A stretch of 64,000 bases of DNA from Lineus longissimus (GCF_910592395.1 NC_088326.1:8437001-8501000), one strand, 5' to 3'. Counted from the first letter of the stretch, positions 24,630-36,515 are shown. Translations and numbers: made by a program. The notes: generated from the sequence alone by a model not told the origin.

Positions 24630-26513
24630 GGGTGTCTATAAACCGAAGATCGAAGACCGAAGATCGAAGATCGAAGATGGAAGACCCCCCCAAAACTATA
24701 AAACGAAGATCCCCCCAACTATAAAAGGAAGACCCTAATGTCAACTATAAAACGAAGATCCCCCATCTATAAAAGGAAGACCCTAATGTCAACTATAAAA
24801 CGAAGATCCCCAACTATAAAAGGAAGACCCTAATGTCAACTATAAAACGAAGATCCCCCCAACTATAAAAGGAAGACCCTAATGTCAACTATAAAACGAA
24901 GATCCCCCCAACTAGAAAAGGAAGACCCTAATGTCAACTATAAAACGAAGATCCCCCATCTATAAAAGGAAGACCCTAATGTCAACTATAAAACGAAGAT
25001 CCCCAACTATAAAAGGAAGACCCTAATGTCAACTATAAAACGAAGATCCCCCCAACTATAAAAGGAAGACCCTAATGTCAACTATAAAACGAAGATCCCC
25101 CCAACTAGAAAAGGAAGACCCTAATGTCAACTATAAAACGAAGATCCCCCCAACTAGAAAAGGAAGACCCTGATGTCAACTATAAAACGAAGATCCCCCC
25201 AACTATAAAAGGAAGACCCTAATGTCAACTATAAAACGAAGATCCCCCCATCTATAAAAGGAAGACCCTGATGGTTTTCATTCTCATGTTCAGTTACTGC
25301 ACAGTTTGTTTTCATTTTCGGTCCATGCTACATTAATGATTTGAGAAAGTAAGTGTACCGGGTACTACACCAGTCGTGTCTAGCCTTAGCAGCTTAGTGG
25401 CACAGTTTACATAAGGCGGGGAGCCCCGTACCTGTTACCATGCAGCCGTGCTCCAATATGACCTAGTTTCTCACTGTACTCATCATAGCCAGCCCTCAGC
25501 TTCGTCCAGAAGCTGTTTCTATGTGCATGTGTGTGTATCGTCATAGGCTCCCAGCAAGTTAGTTGATCACACGGCCAATATGGAATTGGTCCTACATACA
25601 GAAAAACAATCCAAACGTGCACGTGCAGGCGATGTCTACATGGCACTTGCCTGCTAGTTTTCATGCATGGACCGAAAATGAAAACAAACTGTGCAGTAAC
25701 TGAACATGAGAATGAAAACCATCAGGGTCTTCCTTTTATAGATGGGGGGATCTTCGTTTTATAGTTGACATTAGGGTCTTCCTTTTATAGTTGGGGGATC
25801 TTCGTTTTATAGTTGACATCAGGGTCTTCCTTTTATAGTTGGGGGGATCTTCGTTTTATAGTTGACATTAGGGTCTTCCTTTTATAGTTGGGGGGATCTT
25901 CGTTTTATAGTTGACATTAGGGTCTTCCTTTTATAGATGGGGGATCTTCGTTTTATAGTTGACATTAGGGTCTTCCTTTTATAGATGGGGGGATCTTCGT
26001 TTTATAGTTGACATTAGGGTCTTCCTTTTATAGTTGGGGGATCTTCGTTTTATAGTTGACATCAGGGTCTTCCTTTTATAGTTGGGGGGATCTTCGTTTT
26101 ATAGTTGACATTAGGGTCTTCCTTTTATAGATGGGGGGATCTTCGTTTTATAGTTGACATCAGGGTCTTCCTTTTCTAGTTGGGGGGATCTTCGTTTTAT
26201 AGTTGACATTAGGGTCTTCCTTTTCTAGTTGGGGGGATCTTCGTTTTATAGTTGACATTAGGGTCTTCCTTTTATAGTTGGGGGGATCTTCGTTTTATAG
26301 TTGACATTAGGGTCTTCCTTTTATAGTTGGGGGGATCTTCGTTTTATAGTTGACATCAGGGTCTTCCTTTTATAGTTGGGGGGATCTTCGTTTTATAGTT
26401 GACATCAGGGTCTTCCTTTTATAGTTGGGGGGATCTTCGTTTTATAGTTTTGGGGGGGTCTTCCATCTTCGATCTTCGGTCTTCGGTCTTTGGTCTTCGG
26501 TTTATAGACACCC
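24630..26513. mobile_element. Foldback transposon with tandem-repeat arms and 9-bp target duplication
   Basis: The element begins GGGTGTCTATAAACCGAAGA and ends with the inverse, TCTTCGGTTTATAGACACCC. It is flanked by the direct 9-mer GAAGTGATG at 24621-24629 and 26514-26522. Inside each end is a short CGAAGAT/CGAAGAC repeat. This is followed by about 12 (left, to about 25271) or 15 (right, from about 25725) copies of a unit of about 48-49 bp. Each unit pairs an ACTATAAAACGAAGATCCCC half with an ACTATAAAAGGAAGACCC half. About 60 bp further in is also inverted (25272-25331 and 25663-25725), leaving a unique centre of about 330 bp. No transposase is encoded. The 9-bp duplication and repeat-built arms match foldback elements of Mutator-like type (family knowledge). 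Confidence 0.9.
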
Positions 26514-26522
26514 GAAGTGATG

Positions 26523-27068
26523 GCACTGGTTGGAAAATAATTTTCGAAATGCGTTTTTCTACTCCACATCATCACATTTTGTGGTTAGCAGTTTAGTATG
26601 TTGTCGGTGCTAAATGGACCATCTAAGGGTATCACATGGTTCCATGTGTTGTCATCTAATGGGATATTCAGATCTTATTAATTTTGACCGTCTACAGCTA
26701 GCTTTATAGCAGGTTTAATTTCGCGTTCGCGGTGATCAACAAGCACTCCCAAAAAAGAACGCTGCCCTGATTGTAGGGAATTTGTTATTATAATTTCTCA
26801 GAGGCCTTCTTCTTACTCCCGCCCAACATTGGCGCTTTGTCATGGACTGGACCCAGGGATTGGCATACTGGAATTCTTTGTGTTTCATTAGCTCACATCA
26901 CAGTTACTGTGACTTGCTTCATTTCGCCTTAAGTAACGTGAGGTTTCAGGTCTTGATTGAACCTTCCTGTTAAAGTCCATATAATCGAACAATTTCATAA
27001 TCGATGGCAGCGTCCAGTGTGATGCAGCGAATCTGCCACCGACTGACGCTGCTGCCCTGGTGGTTTAA
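26523..27068. other. Gene-free stretch
   Basis: I see no supported feature. Confidence 0.35.
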
Positions 27069-27620
27069 AGGAATGGGCGGCTTTTTATTGCAGTATGCTT
27101 GTTCTTCCTTTGGTTCATCAGTAAACCATTTTTTCGAAACGTGTTTGATGTTTTTCCCAATTTTGTTTCAGCTCAACGCGTTATTCGTTATTTCTAGTAC
27201 GTACAAGTCCAGGAGAAAAGACGCAACGTCATTTCCAATTTTCGTCGCAGTTGCGGGGTATTCAAGGGCCATCAGCGTGACGTCGGAAAAATCTATATCA
27301 GCACCAAGACGTCACAGGGTAGATACTTACTCCAGGAAACGCCTTACTAGTGCATCGTTCAACGTGGAAAGGGTCGATGCATGGAGAGCTAACTCGGATC
27401 AAATTGGAGTCAACATCGGAAAAGCGTTATATTTTAGTCAGATTTGAATTTTTCCTTTTTTGTGCAATTTGTTGATGGAAACTACTTATGTACAGGGTGG
27501 CCCAGAAAGGCTTTCCCTTGTTCTATAGAATTCTATTGTGTATCCATAGTGTGAAGGAAAATAATTGTGTGCCAGCCTGACAGCTGGGTAATATTGCCCT
27601 TAATAATGCCAACGGTCCTT
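27069..27620. repeat. Dispersed repeat S, copy 1
   Basis: The left part (27069-27175: GGAATGGGCGGCTTTTTATT, TTCATCAGTAAAC, AATTTTGTTTCAGCTC) and the right part (about 27584-27620: CAGCTGGGTAATATTGCCCT, then AATAATGCCAACGGTCCTTT) recur in the same order at 37997-38097 and 39155-39201. The middles differ. The 147-codon frame at 27004-27447 runs through this repeat and is not called a gene. Confidence 0.65.
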
Positions 27621-28828
27621 TAATGAAAGTGGCGGTTGGAAAGGAAAAGTAAAGAATTTATTCAAGTCAGTCAAAGTACCTATAAATACCTATAGATTTT
27701 GTAGGAACAATATTTCTAAACAATCGTGCCGCTTCCGGTTTTAAATCAGAACACGAAATGGTTGATGGTCAGCCTGTTCATCAAAAAGTCTTTTCTGCTT
27801 CACTCTGAAGCTGGAAGTCGTGTGATAATTGGACTACTGACAAGCGAAGTCAAGTGTCTGGTACATCGTCTTTGAATAAAATGGTTTTCCCAGAATAGAT
27901 TATCTTGATTATCTCATACAGTCATATTACTCTTGACTATTACATATTGCACACATAGGGATCGCTTGATTTCAGTTATAAGCTTAATGTCACCAGGTTT
28001 TCCCTGAGAAAATATAGAACAAACCACATTTTGCTTTGAGTAATCAAAAACTATTGATAATTAAACTTACCATTTTCTGTTCTTGTTTTCGGCATTAGAA
28101 CTTGTAAATCCTCGGAACTAAGTGGGGCTCAGTTGCTATCGTAATACGTGCACTATACTTGCAGAATTCTTGCGCTCAGGTAGAAAGCTTCCAGTAGATC
28201 ATGGTTATCCGGTCTGAATCCTTTGCGTAAGCCAATATGAACGTAAGATATAGGTTTAAAGAAGACTTACTCACGTAACTTGAGCTGACAAGAAAAGACG
28301 AGCATCTCGAGATTATGAATCTGTACGAAATATGGAACGAAGGCATTGTCATCCATGAGCATGAATATCGGTTTTTCTCCTTTGCAGACGCCAAGGTATT
28401 TGTATGCTGTTCATCTCGAGAATATTACAAAATATGCATTTAGATGTATCGCGTATAGGTCTGGGTCTCATCGCAGCTGCTATGGCAACGTGGACCACAC
28501 CCCCACTATGTGCAGCAGACGTGAGGCGAATCCATGGAATATTTTACTACGATTACTCGAAATCAACGGTCGATACGATGTAATAGCACCGGCAAATAAT
28601 CATCTGAAGAAACCCTTAGGCACCCAGGGTGAAACTATGATAACAATGCTGAAATTGTATTAATTAACTTTATGTCAACTAAACAAACCAGTTTTAACCT
28701 TATAACGAATCCAATATATATTTAACAATTTCGGAGATTTCTGACCAAAAATAGCAGCTTAATATAGGTGTATATATATATACAGTATGTTTATTTGGTA
28801 CTGACATACATGTGTTGTGCGTTGTGGT
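27621..28828. other. Gene-free stretch
   Basis: No supported gene. The frame at 28346-28663 contains a possible TTTGCAG acceptor at about 28388, but its translation is not recognised. Confidence 0.35.
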
Positions 28829-28957
28829 CCGCCTTTTATGGCTGCGAAAGGCCTACTATTATACCTTGTTGTTTAGGCTAGACCCATCGTGGCGCGCGGG
28901 AGTAGAACTCGGGTATTGTTGGGCTTGGGATCTTATTGGTGAGTAGATCAAGTATAT
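28829..28957. repeat. Dispersed repeat R, copy 2
   Basis: This is the same unit as 19453-19576, in the same orientation, with scattered substitutions and a short insertion (GGCGCGCGGGAG against GGCGGGAG). Flanks are unrelated. Confidence 0.7.
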
Positions 28958-29507
28958 CGCATTGTCCTTCTTTCTAATTGCATCTCCATGTATTAACGGA
29001 ATCAATTTGTTATGTGTCATATACGATAAACCCATTATCTTTCTGACACACTTTCTCCATGCTCATATAAATTTTCAATGTAAGGACTTGTAGTGTCCCA
29101 AATATTAAAGTCATACAGACAAGTTGCAAAACTCTTAAAAAGAGAATTACGAAATGCTGCATTTGCGTGTCCGAAATACGCCATTACCATATTGGTTTTT
29201 TGTATAATTCATTAATCCGAAGATCGATTCTTCTACGTTAAACATTCGATCCTAACAGAAATCCTTTCATGATAATAATCCCGTTACTATAAAATGATGC
29301 TAGTCGCAAGAAAGCATCAGTCATTATCGCAGATAGTGAAATAGATATTCCTACGACGGGCTTAACGGTAACTTTGATCATTTTCTTTCGGCTTTACCTC
29401 CCCGCTTCTACTGGGAGATATATATTTTCGTACACACATGCCTTCTGGCCACAACTCAATATTAAACAGATCTTAATGTTTGCTATAACTATTATGTTTT
29501 ATCCAGG

Positions 29508-29640
29508 GTTGGTTGATGAGCTGGGTGGAGCTGATTATGCTGCTTTGATGGCAGAGTGTGTCGTGTATGTAAAGGAGCTTCCGTATGCAAATGACCACCA
29601 GAATCGGAAGATGGAAGAACTCGAAACAAAAACACTTTAA
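29508..29640 (+). CDS. Possible 3'-terminal exon of an unknown gene
   Basis: A TTTATCCAG acceptor just before 29508 is followed by an open frame that reads GLVDELGGADYAALMAECVV and continues with an acidic, charged tail to a TAA ending at 29640. Composition looks like real protein (balanced Ala, Glu and Leu content, hydrophilic C-terminus). I do not recognise the family and found no upstream exon with a compatible phase, so this is tentative. A chance frame in intergenic DNA is the main alternative. Confidence 0.25.
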
Positions 29641-30204
29641 AGGTGACGGTATGCCAAAAATCATGAAACGCGTTACCCAACTTTAGACTCTAATAACTTG
29701 CATATGAAAATGTTTGCAAGAAAGATCTTACCCCTTTCTATGCATTTACAAAACTGGTCAAATATCTTTTAAGAAATTTATAATTTCTGGTGTGTTTTCT
29801 TTCTATTTATTGCAGCATGTTATTTTTTCAAACATGCCTTCTGGAGTGCTCTCGATGATATTACAATGGTCCAAATCCCTTTGAAAATACGCCAAATAAA
29901 AGAATAATCGGTTGATCCAATGTCCACTGCCAGTTTGAAAAAAATAATCGTGTGTAATGTGTTGATGTTTACCCGTAAATCAAATTTGTTCCGAGGATTG
30001 CCTTATTTAAATGATTTCGCTTATCTCTTTTCGGGGTTATGGGAAGTTTAGGGAGTTTTGGGGACATTTGAGGTGTTTTCGGGGAAATGAGGGGAATATT
30101 TGTTGGTCATACGATTAAGGGTTGACCAAAAGCGCCTCCCTTTTGGCTAGAATTCGAAATCTTAAAGTAATAAGATCTCCTTCAAAATGAAGTGGGTGCC
30201 AGTT

Positions 30205-30631
30205 TCAAGGACGGGAGTCTGTTCTCTCGATTTCTGCATGGACTTTCTTTAGGTGTTAAGAGTGTTTAAGAAGATACACCAGAACCCAGTTTAGTGACGA
30301 CCCGGGTGTCTCCGTCCCTGTCGCGACGAGGGCCAGCGACATCCAGATCATGTCTGGGTCATTGAGTTCAAGAGCGTCCATCTGGTTTGGCGTCGTATTG
30401 CGCATGAAACGGCTGATGTCATCCATGTTGTCACGGATGTTGTTCTCGTCGAATTCCTCGAAATGGCGGTTAATCTGCATGATGGCCTTGTACGTGTCGC
30501 GTGCCTTTATGAACTCGGTGAGCTGTCCACGAAACAAAGGCTGCGTCCACGGAAACAGGTCACCAATTTCCGACGCCCCGACCCTTTTCACCAAGTTTCG
30601 GGTGTACAGCAAATGCGTGGCAACTAATCGC
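30205..30631 (-). pseudogene. Cytochrome P450 fragment (clan 2, CYP1/CYP2/CYP17-like), disrupted
   Basis: An AACATAG acceptor at about 30632 opens a frame that reads VKRVGASEIGDLFPWTQPLF, then ENNIRDNMDD. It continues to the I-helix region, LALVATGTETPGSSLNWVLV, where the oxygen-binding A/G-G/T-x-T/E-T pattern is intact. The next conserved segment, YLLKH, runs into TAA at 30258-30256. The same frame then resumes the family sequence (HLKKVHAEIERT), so the stop replaces one codon inside the conserved J-helix start. A further frame change follows near 30215 (LPSLK in another frame). The ExxR and heme-Cys exons are not found nearby. It is therefore one P450 exon, broken, with no visible partners. 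Confidence 0.8.
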
Positions 30632-30889
30632 CTATGTTGGAGCAAACAAACTCACAACAAGCCAGTTTATATATCACAGTAGTGGCCGTCATGTAGAATT
30701 CATGCGTTGCGCAAAGTCCAGTAAGCCGTTGAAATGGGCCCGGCAAGGACAGCGGTCCATGAGAGCTTGGACAACGAACACGATAACGACGGTGAAGAAC
30801 ACATGAGTTGCGACGGACTACTCCGGGATCGTCGGAAGACTAAAGACACCCATGGTTGAGGCTGGATAGCGCAGTCTGGTGAGCTTTAG

Positions 30890-31115
30890 AGGAGCTTGAA
30901 GACACCTGCTTTGTCCGTGTGTTTCAATTAGAAGACTGCTAGTGCTAATGACTGTCTGCGGAAGCTAGCAAACACCTGCTAATATCTATCTGTGGCATCT
31001 AGCAGAACCCTGCTAATGTCCGTCTCCGACATCTAGCAAAAAAAACACCTGCTGATATCAATCTTTGAATTAGCAGCTAGAAAACTCCTGCTGAAGTTTG
31101 TCTGCGGCGACTCGG
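30890..31115. repeat. Degenerate minisatellite, about 50-bp units
   Basis: About four units alternate ACCTGCTAATATC or a variant with TCTGTGGCATCTAGCA. The clearest copies lie between 30970 and 31070. No coding potential. Confidence 0.5.
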
Positions 31116-31224
31116 ACCTCGTCATGAGCCCAGCGAGCGCATTGACTTGAACCAGGGAAACGCATCCGTCTTCTGATCTCGACCGACCGATCGACACTTG
31201 TGAATAAATCAGATTCGAGATCAT

Positions 31225-33010
31225 AATATGTTGAACAACTTATATGCCCGTATGTAAGCCTGTGTCCATTGAAGCCTAGACCTTGGTTATGCTGGTCATA
31301 AATTGGCGGTGGGCCCTTCTTGGTAGTGGGCCCTAAAGCATATATCCAAGTATGTCAAAAGCTTCAAAGTACTTATACATATAATTATTCATCAACGATC
31401 CTTGATTTGGAGCTTTTCTCGTTCGAGGCTGTTATCATAATTTTTCATTAACAAGTGGTTCGCTTAATTAATTCACATAACGAACAAGCTCAAACTGACA
31501 ATGTCATAATGATTCGAGGATATTTGTATACCGAGTCATGCAAAGTGCAAGTCACAGTGATTATCAAAATAGAGTTGGACTAGTATTAGGTGCGCCTGAT
31601 TTAAAGCATGTAGTGGCAGATATGTATATCTGCATGGCATACTCTATTGGCTAAACTGATGCATCAATGCAGAAATAGATTTCTTCAAATTCAAGTATAT
31701 AATTCAACTGTGGATACTCGTACAGTTAAGCATAAATCAATAATGTTACCAAATAAGTTTAATTAATCTATGACCTCTGTAATTTGGAGACCACTGATTA
31801 GTTTGACAGTGTACACAGAGCTGAAGTCCGATTTAACGGGCCAAATGAAAGGTTCGCAATTTTTGCCGCGAGCAGGAAAAATCATAGTCTGTCACGTGCA
31901 GACTCATGCATTACATTTGTGAGTCAGCCTCGGGATGGGCCAATAGTGGCTACACACTGGTCACCTATCGGAAGCTAATACGTCGTAGGGACAACGTATA
32001 TTACAGAGAATGGTCGTCGATTTTTGATCACGAAATCTTTTCATGAATTCAATCTGCAAGTGCATAACAACGATCAAATTCGTGTACTCTATGAGTGTAA
32101 CAGACAACTTATATGAAAAACTTGCAGTAAGCAATTTTTCGCATCGTATTTAAACCGTACCAGTTTATTCCGAGGCGAAGACCGTGCCGCGACAGAATCC
32201 TGTCGTGGAGAACGAAAGTAAAATCGTTTAGAATTAAGCACCACTGTTATCATAAATATGATTATCGAAAATCTAATGTTGTCAAAACCCTGATACAGTC
32301 ATACCATTGTCTTATTATATTTAGTTATCAAACAGTCCTTAATTTCTCATAAACCAAGGGGTCAATGAGTTATTTGTGATTTTTGATCAAAGTTTTTCAA
32401 TAACATATAATATCTGTTGTCCAATAAATCATATTTAGATCAACGAATAAGTCAAACTTCTTTAAAACGGACATTACACGTCATCAAATGTATTTTGGTC
32501 AAATTTGATATCTGACCTTGATCTTTGACCTTGTCACCCACCGGCCAACCTCATGATGTGACTTTTTGACTAAAATCCCTGTTCAGAAGATATTGTTGTC
32601 TTCCATGTCTTCGGCGGCCATCACGGCTCATGTGAAAATCTTTTTATGAGTTCATCTTTTGAAGACCCCCGTTTTTCTTTCCTTTTGTCCTCCAAATCAC
32701 CCATCGTAAGCATATAAACCGAAGACGAATGAGGAAACTGAAGATACTTGACAATAAGCTCTATGTTTGGGCTATCAAAAAAGTATCAGCTAAACACCAG
32801 GTCACTTCCCAAAAAAATGAGCCCGGGCTCCTGCTCAAAACGGCTACCAGGGTGTGATGACGTCTGCTCTATTGCGTATTGTAGTATGCCTGAACTATAA
32901 CCATACTACGGACTATTTTCAAACATTGAACATATTTACATATACATATATTCATTAAACTGTAAAAATAAAAGCGAGTGAGCGAATTCATGTTTTGGAA
33001 CTCGCCGAGA
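31225..33010. other. Gene-free stretch downstream of the receptor gene
   Basis: AT-rich sequence without a supported exon or repeat. It lies 3' of the receptor gene and may include its 3' UTR near 33000; I see no clear AATAAA on the minus strand close to the stop. Confidence 0.4.
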
Positions 33011-33017
33011 TCAAACT

Positions 33018-35175
33018 CTACTCTAGCTGCCGAAATGGACAACACAATATTTGCATCATGACTTCTTTGGCGTCATTGCGGTACTTTTTGCCACCTGCCA
33101 GACAGTAAAGGAAGAAATTAATTGAGTAATTACACAACCAAATAATAAACAAAGTCCAAGTCTGAACGACGTACCGCTTTCTCCAATACACCTGGGTAAG
33201 GTCGTATATCTCTGCGACGGAGGGGATTTTCATTGCAAAATGATTCAATCTGTACGGTAAAGTCGTGATGACGTAGGCAAAACTAACGAACAGGAGCATG
33301 CGCGTTAGATGCTGCGTGTCGGTGCTTTTCTGTGCATGCCTCGAGTCTAGCTTTCGACGATCGTTTGAAGCATTTCTGAGTGTGATGATGATAAGAATGT
33401 TGCAGGTTAAAATGACGAGGAAAGGTAGGACTGTGCCTGCTACTGCTTGAAATCCTGCTGAAATACCTTCTACGACTTTGAATTCTGGATCAGGGACGGT
33501 AATTGTTACGGCGTAGATACCTGAAAGGATAGCATGGGAATCAACCTCGCGTCCAGGCCTCGTCATTGGTTACGGTTGCAAATTATGACTCTCGAAGCTT
33601 GGAACTTCCAGTCGCCACAAATGTTTTCCACTAATTATAGTTCTAACCACTTGTGCATTACATAGATATGACCAGGAAAGCTTCGGCGACACTGAGCACC
33701 ACGACAGCTGATTTTGCCCGCGGGGCGGCGCACCTCTGAGCACCCAGGGGGAAATTGGAAATGAATTTATCTAATTTTCTACTAATTTCGGTTCTTACCA
33801 AGTTGTCTGTCCTTGAAATAATGCACTACGTAAAACAAATGACCATTCAGGACCGCTACGGCAACTGTGAGCGCCACCACGGTCGCCCTGGCCCGCGACG
33901 CGGTGCACAGTCGCTGGGCGTCCATCGGAAACCAGACAGCTAACATGCGATCGATGGACATCCCCGCCAGGAACAGACCAGAGAGGATACTGCTGGTGTA
34001 CAAGATGTACATTTCGACCCTGAAACGGTAAGAATCGGAGACAGTATATAGCAACCTCCTTTAGCAGGGCTACGGAAAAAAGATACCACGACTGTTGTCT
34101 TTGCCCGCAAGGTGGAGCCATGCAGCTTTTACTGAACGAAAACAATAATAAATCCAGTTTGGGGATAGCGCAAGAGTCCAGCAATCTTCCGAAATTACCT
34201 ATTGTGATTGGTTCAGTTTAGAAAACTGCACTGGTGAAGCAAAATTGCCGAGAGCTTTTGATTGGCCGAAATGCCGACAGAAAGCCCGGGGGAAAAGCAT
34301 ATTCCAATCACAGGCACATGAAGATCAAAACTCCAGCCGTACTAACACTACTCACCAAATGATAGTACCATTTCATGAGTGTTGTCAGTTGCGCTGGAGT
34401 ATTGATCTTCATGTACATGTGCTGAAACGAGGGGATAATGTACATTACCTACTCCTGGAATCTTCTTGGTTAACAAAAGTGAAACGATTTAGTAGCAAGA
34501 CGTATGCAGCGGCCAATGTAAATCCTATACCCCCTGGTCAGGAGACCTTTCCCTGCTCGTCGACTGTCGATCAGAAAGATTTGAGTGTCGACCTGTCAAA
34601 TCTTTTGATCAGCTTTTAAGCTACTGAAATTTCTAGCAATGTGTAAACAAGTTGGAAAATGTTGTGACGACTCCGGATCCTGGTGATTCCATTTGTCCTT
34701 GTTGAATTAGTGTCATACCATGCATGCATATACGGGCCCTCGAGAAAAACCCGAGGGCCAACTTTGCCTAAGTGTCGATCGCATGGCCAGGGAGGGTACA
34801 AGGTTAACATTGACAGCTGCATTACCTAAACCACCACAGGGGTTCTTCGACGATCCCGTATTCGAGGAGCACCTTGTTCAAAACGATCGCAAGAATCCTC
34901 TCGAGTAACAATGCTGTATCCACTACACCCATGGCTGTCAAATAGATGCATGTAGAAAACCTCTTGTTGTGTTTTCGATTTGCTACAATTATGGCCAGGA
35001 TATTACCTGGTATACCTACGATCACTGGTATCAGCCAGAGGTACATGAGAAAGGTCGTCGGTTTCTGATATGACGAATTCCCCAGCTGCCGTCGCCATTG
35101 TACAGATGGTCGCTCATGAAAATATTCGCAGTGAGAGCAAAAAAATGTTGCGTTGAAGTTATTTTTTTCTGGCAT
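33018..35175 (-). CDS. Class A G-protein-coupled receptor, FMRFamide-receptor-like
   Basis: Three exons with GT-AG introns and matching phases: 34826-35175, 33799-34019 and 33018-33520. They give 1074 bp, 357 residues. A TAA directly precedes the ATG, fixing the start in this exon. The extracellular N-terminus carries NAT and NSS sequons. Seven hydrophobic segments lie at about 42-66, 76-98, 119-139, 162-182, 212-238, 262-284 and 312-335. Family landmarks are GN in segment 1 (57-58), Asp 86 in segment 2, DRM at 140-142 in place of DRY, Pro 223 and Pro 279. Segment 7 reads NYSINFFLYCLAG instead of NPxxY. The tail is short and basic with CC near the end. The NxxxNFFLY pattern is typical of FMRFamide/peptide receptor expansions in invertebrates; the ligand is unknown. 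The frame is intact and probably functional. Confidence 0.85.
33668..33775 (-). pseudogene. Decayed duplicate of receptor exon 2 inside intron 2
   Basis: Read on the minus strand directly after exon 2, this segment encodes FPLGAQRCAAPRAKSAVVVL followed by SVAEAFLVISM and a stop. It aligns with exon 2 (FPMDAQRLCTASRARATVVA, then LTVAVAVL) with one residue missing. Upstream, LDKFISN lines up with the IDRMLAV of the DRM motif. It lacks a good acceptor and the rest of segment 4. It is a relic of a tandem exon duplication, or less likely an alternative exon. Confidence 0.7.
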
Positions 35176-35179
35176 TTAA

Positions 35180-36035
35180 TTCAAATCGGAAGTTTTGCTA
35201 ACCACCTCAATCTTCGTTTGTCGATATATATTGGTATTTCCAAATGGCAAGCTCAGCGTTGACTCTGACGTTTGCGTTAGAGAGGAGGTCTCTAAACTTC
35301 TCTATTGGCTCTCAATGATCATGCGAAGATGGCATGTATGTATTTCTCATCTTATAAGCAGCACTTTACTGTCGAACTGAAACAGCTATAAAACACTAGT
35401 CCAGGGTGATAGTACATTTATAAGTTGTCCGTATTTTTCAAAATCACCAACCATAGCATCTTGGTACCAGTTGTTTTCAATATACTCTGCCTTTCAATCG
35501 ATACGAGGTAGGAGTTCAAAACGCCTGATCTCAGGATGCAACCAAAGTTAATACAATGATTAACTTCATACCTATTCTTTGATTTTCCTAAAATTGCTGC
35601 ACCCAGAACAGCAGCAGTCCTCCATGTTGTAGGAAAATAGAAGCCGAAATCCGCGATACTACAATGTACGTGAGATGAAACCTTAGTAGTTTCTAATTTG
35701 ATGAACAAAAGTCGTGATATCTAATGTCATATCTAAAACTAATTTCAGCTGTCATTTCATTTACACCGCAAACACTAATGCGTATTGCTGCATATCTTCT
35801 GATGTCTATTTCTGTGCCAAATAAAGGAATCGAGTAAATGTATACAGCAAACGCAGTTTATACTAAATATATCATAACTATTCTGAGAGGATAGAAGCAA
35901 CCATAATATCATATTCCTCTCAAATTAGTTTGTATTAAATATTTTAAAACTATAATAATTTCATATTCCCCTAAAATTATTTCACTTACTACAGTACTTT
36001 AATGCGGTTTCCAAAGTTCATTGTACTCACTTTCT
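35180..36035. other. Upstream region of the receptor gene
   Basis: No supported exon or recognisable promoter element. AT-rich, with two loosely similar blocks near 35860-35905 and 35920-35985. Confidence 0.35.
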
Positions 36036-36039
36036 GTAA

Positions 36040-36180
36040 TAAGGTATCGGCATCCCGACAGGTGGCGCTGATTTTCACCAGGGTAGGCGTCAAAATGACG
36101 TCATGTCTAGGTTCACAACAATGCAATATCGCAGTGACAGTCACCCGGACGCCACTTAGTGGCGGAGGTAGCTCTGCCGG
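36040..36180. repeat. Dispersed short palindromic element T, copy 1
   Basis: GGTATCGGCATCCCGACAGG, then TGGCGCTGATTTTCACCAGG, and an end with GTGACAGTCACCCGGACGCC and CACTTAGTGG are shared in order with 63572-63695. The inner ends (GGTGGCGCT with AGCGCCAC in the second copy) are inverted. This fits a MITE of about 130 bp. Confidence 0.55.
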
Positions 36181-36490
36181 TACAATTTTCGTGGGATTAT
36201 GTAAAATTACATAAAATACTCCGTTTTGACCCACATTTAGAGCGTGGACCTCATATGAAAACTTTGACGTCGACTAACATCAAACAAATGATTAGATATC
36301 CAAAAGATCAATATTAGCTAAGTAAATAATCGACAAAGACAGTGGTATATGACCATGTCTGGTCAACCCCGTCTCCATGACCAGAAGAATCATATAAACA
36401 CGACGCAACCTCAATTCCCAGGGGTCAATGCGCTCCCCACTTCCGGTGCTCTTATTAGCCCCTAGAAACATAAAAAATAAAAGCATGCCC

Positions 36491-36515
36491 GTGTCATCAC
36501 CTAAATCAGGTGATG
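36491..36515. repeat. Small hairpin
   Basis: GTCATCACCT and AGGTGATGAC are exact 10-bp inverted arms around five bases. Function unknown. Confidence 0.5.

Noticed and set aside
24630-26513. CRISPR-like array because of regular 48-49-bp repeats
   Set aside because: Repeats are contiguous without unique spacers, are inverted in the second arm and lie in a eukaryotic foldback element.
26399-26596. Frames inside the foldback arms (also 24541-24744)
   Set aside because: They are translations of the tandem unit and its inverse; near-identical frames appear at both ends because the arms are inverted copies.
27004-27447. 147-codon open frame, one of the longer in the gene-poor half
   Set aside because: It runs through dispersed repeat S, has no recognised domain, and its counterpart repeat at 37997 does not keep the frame.
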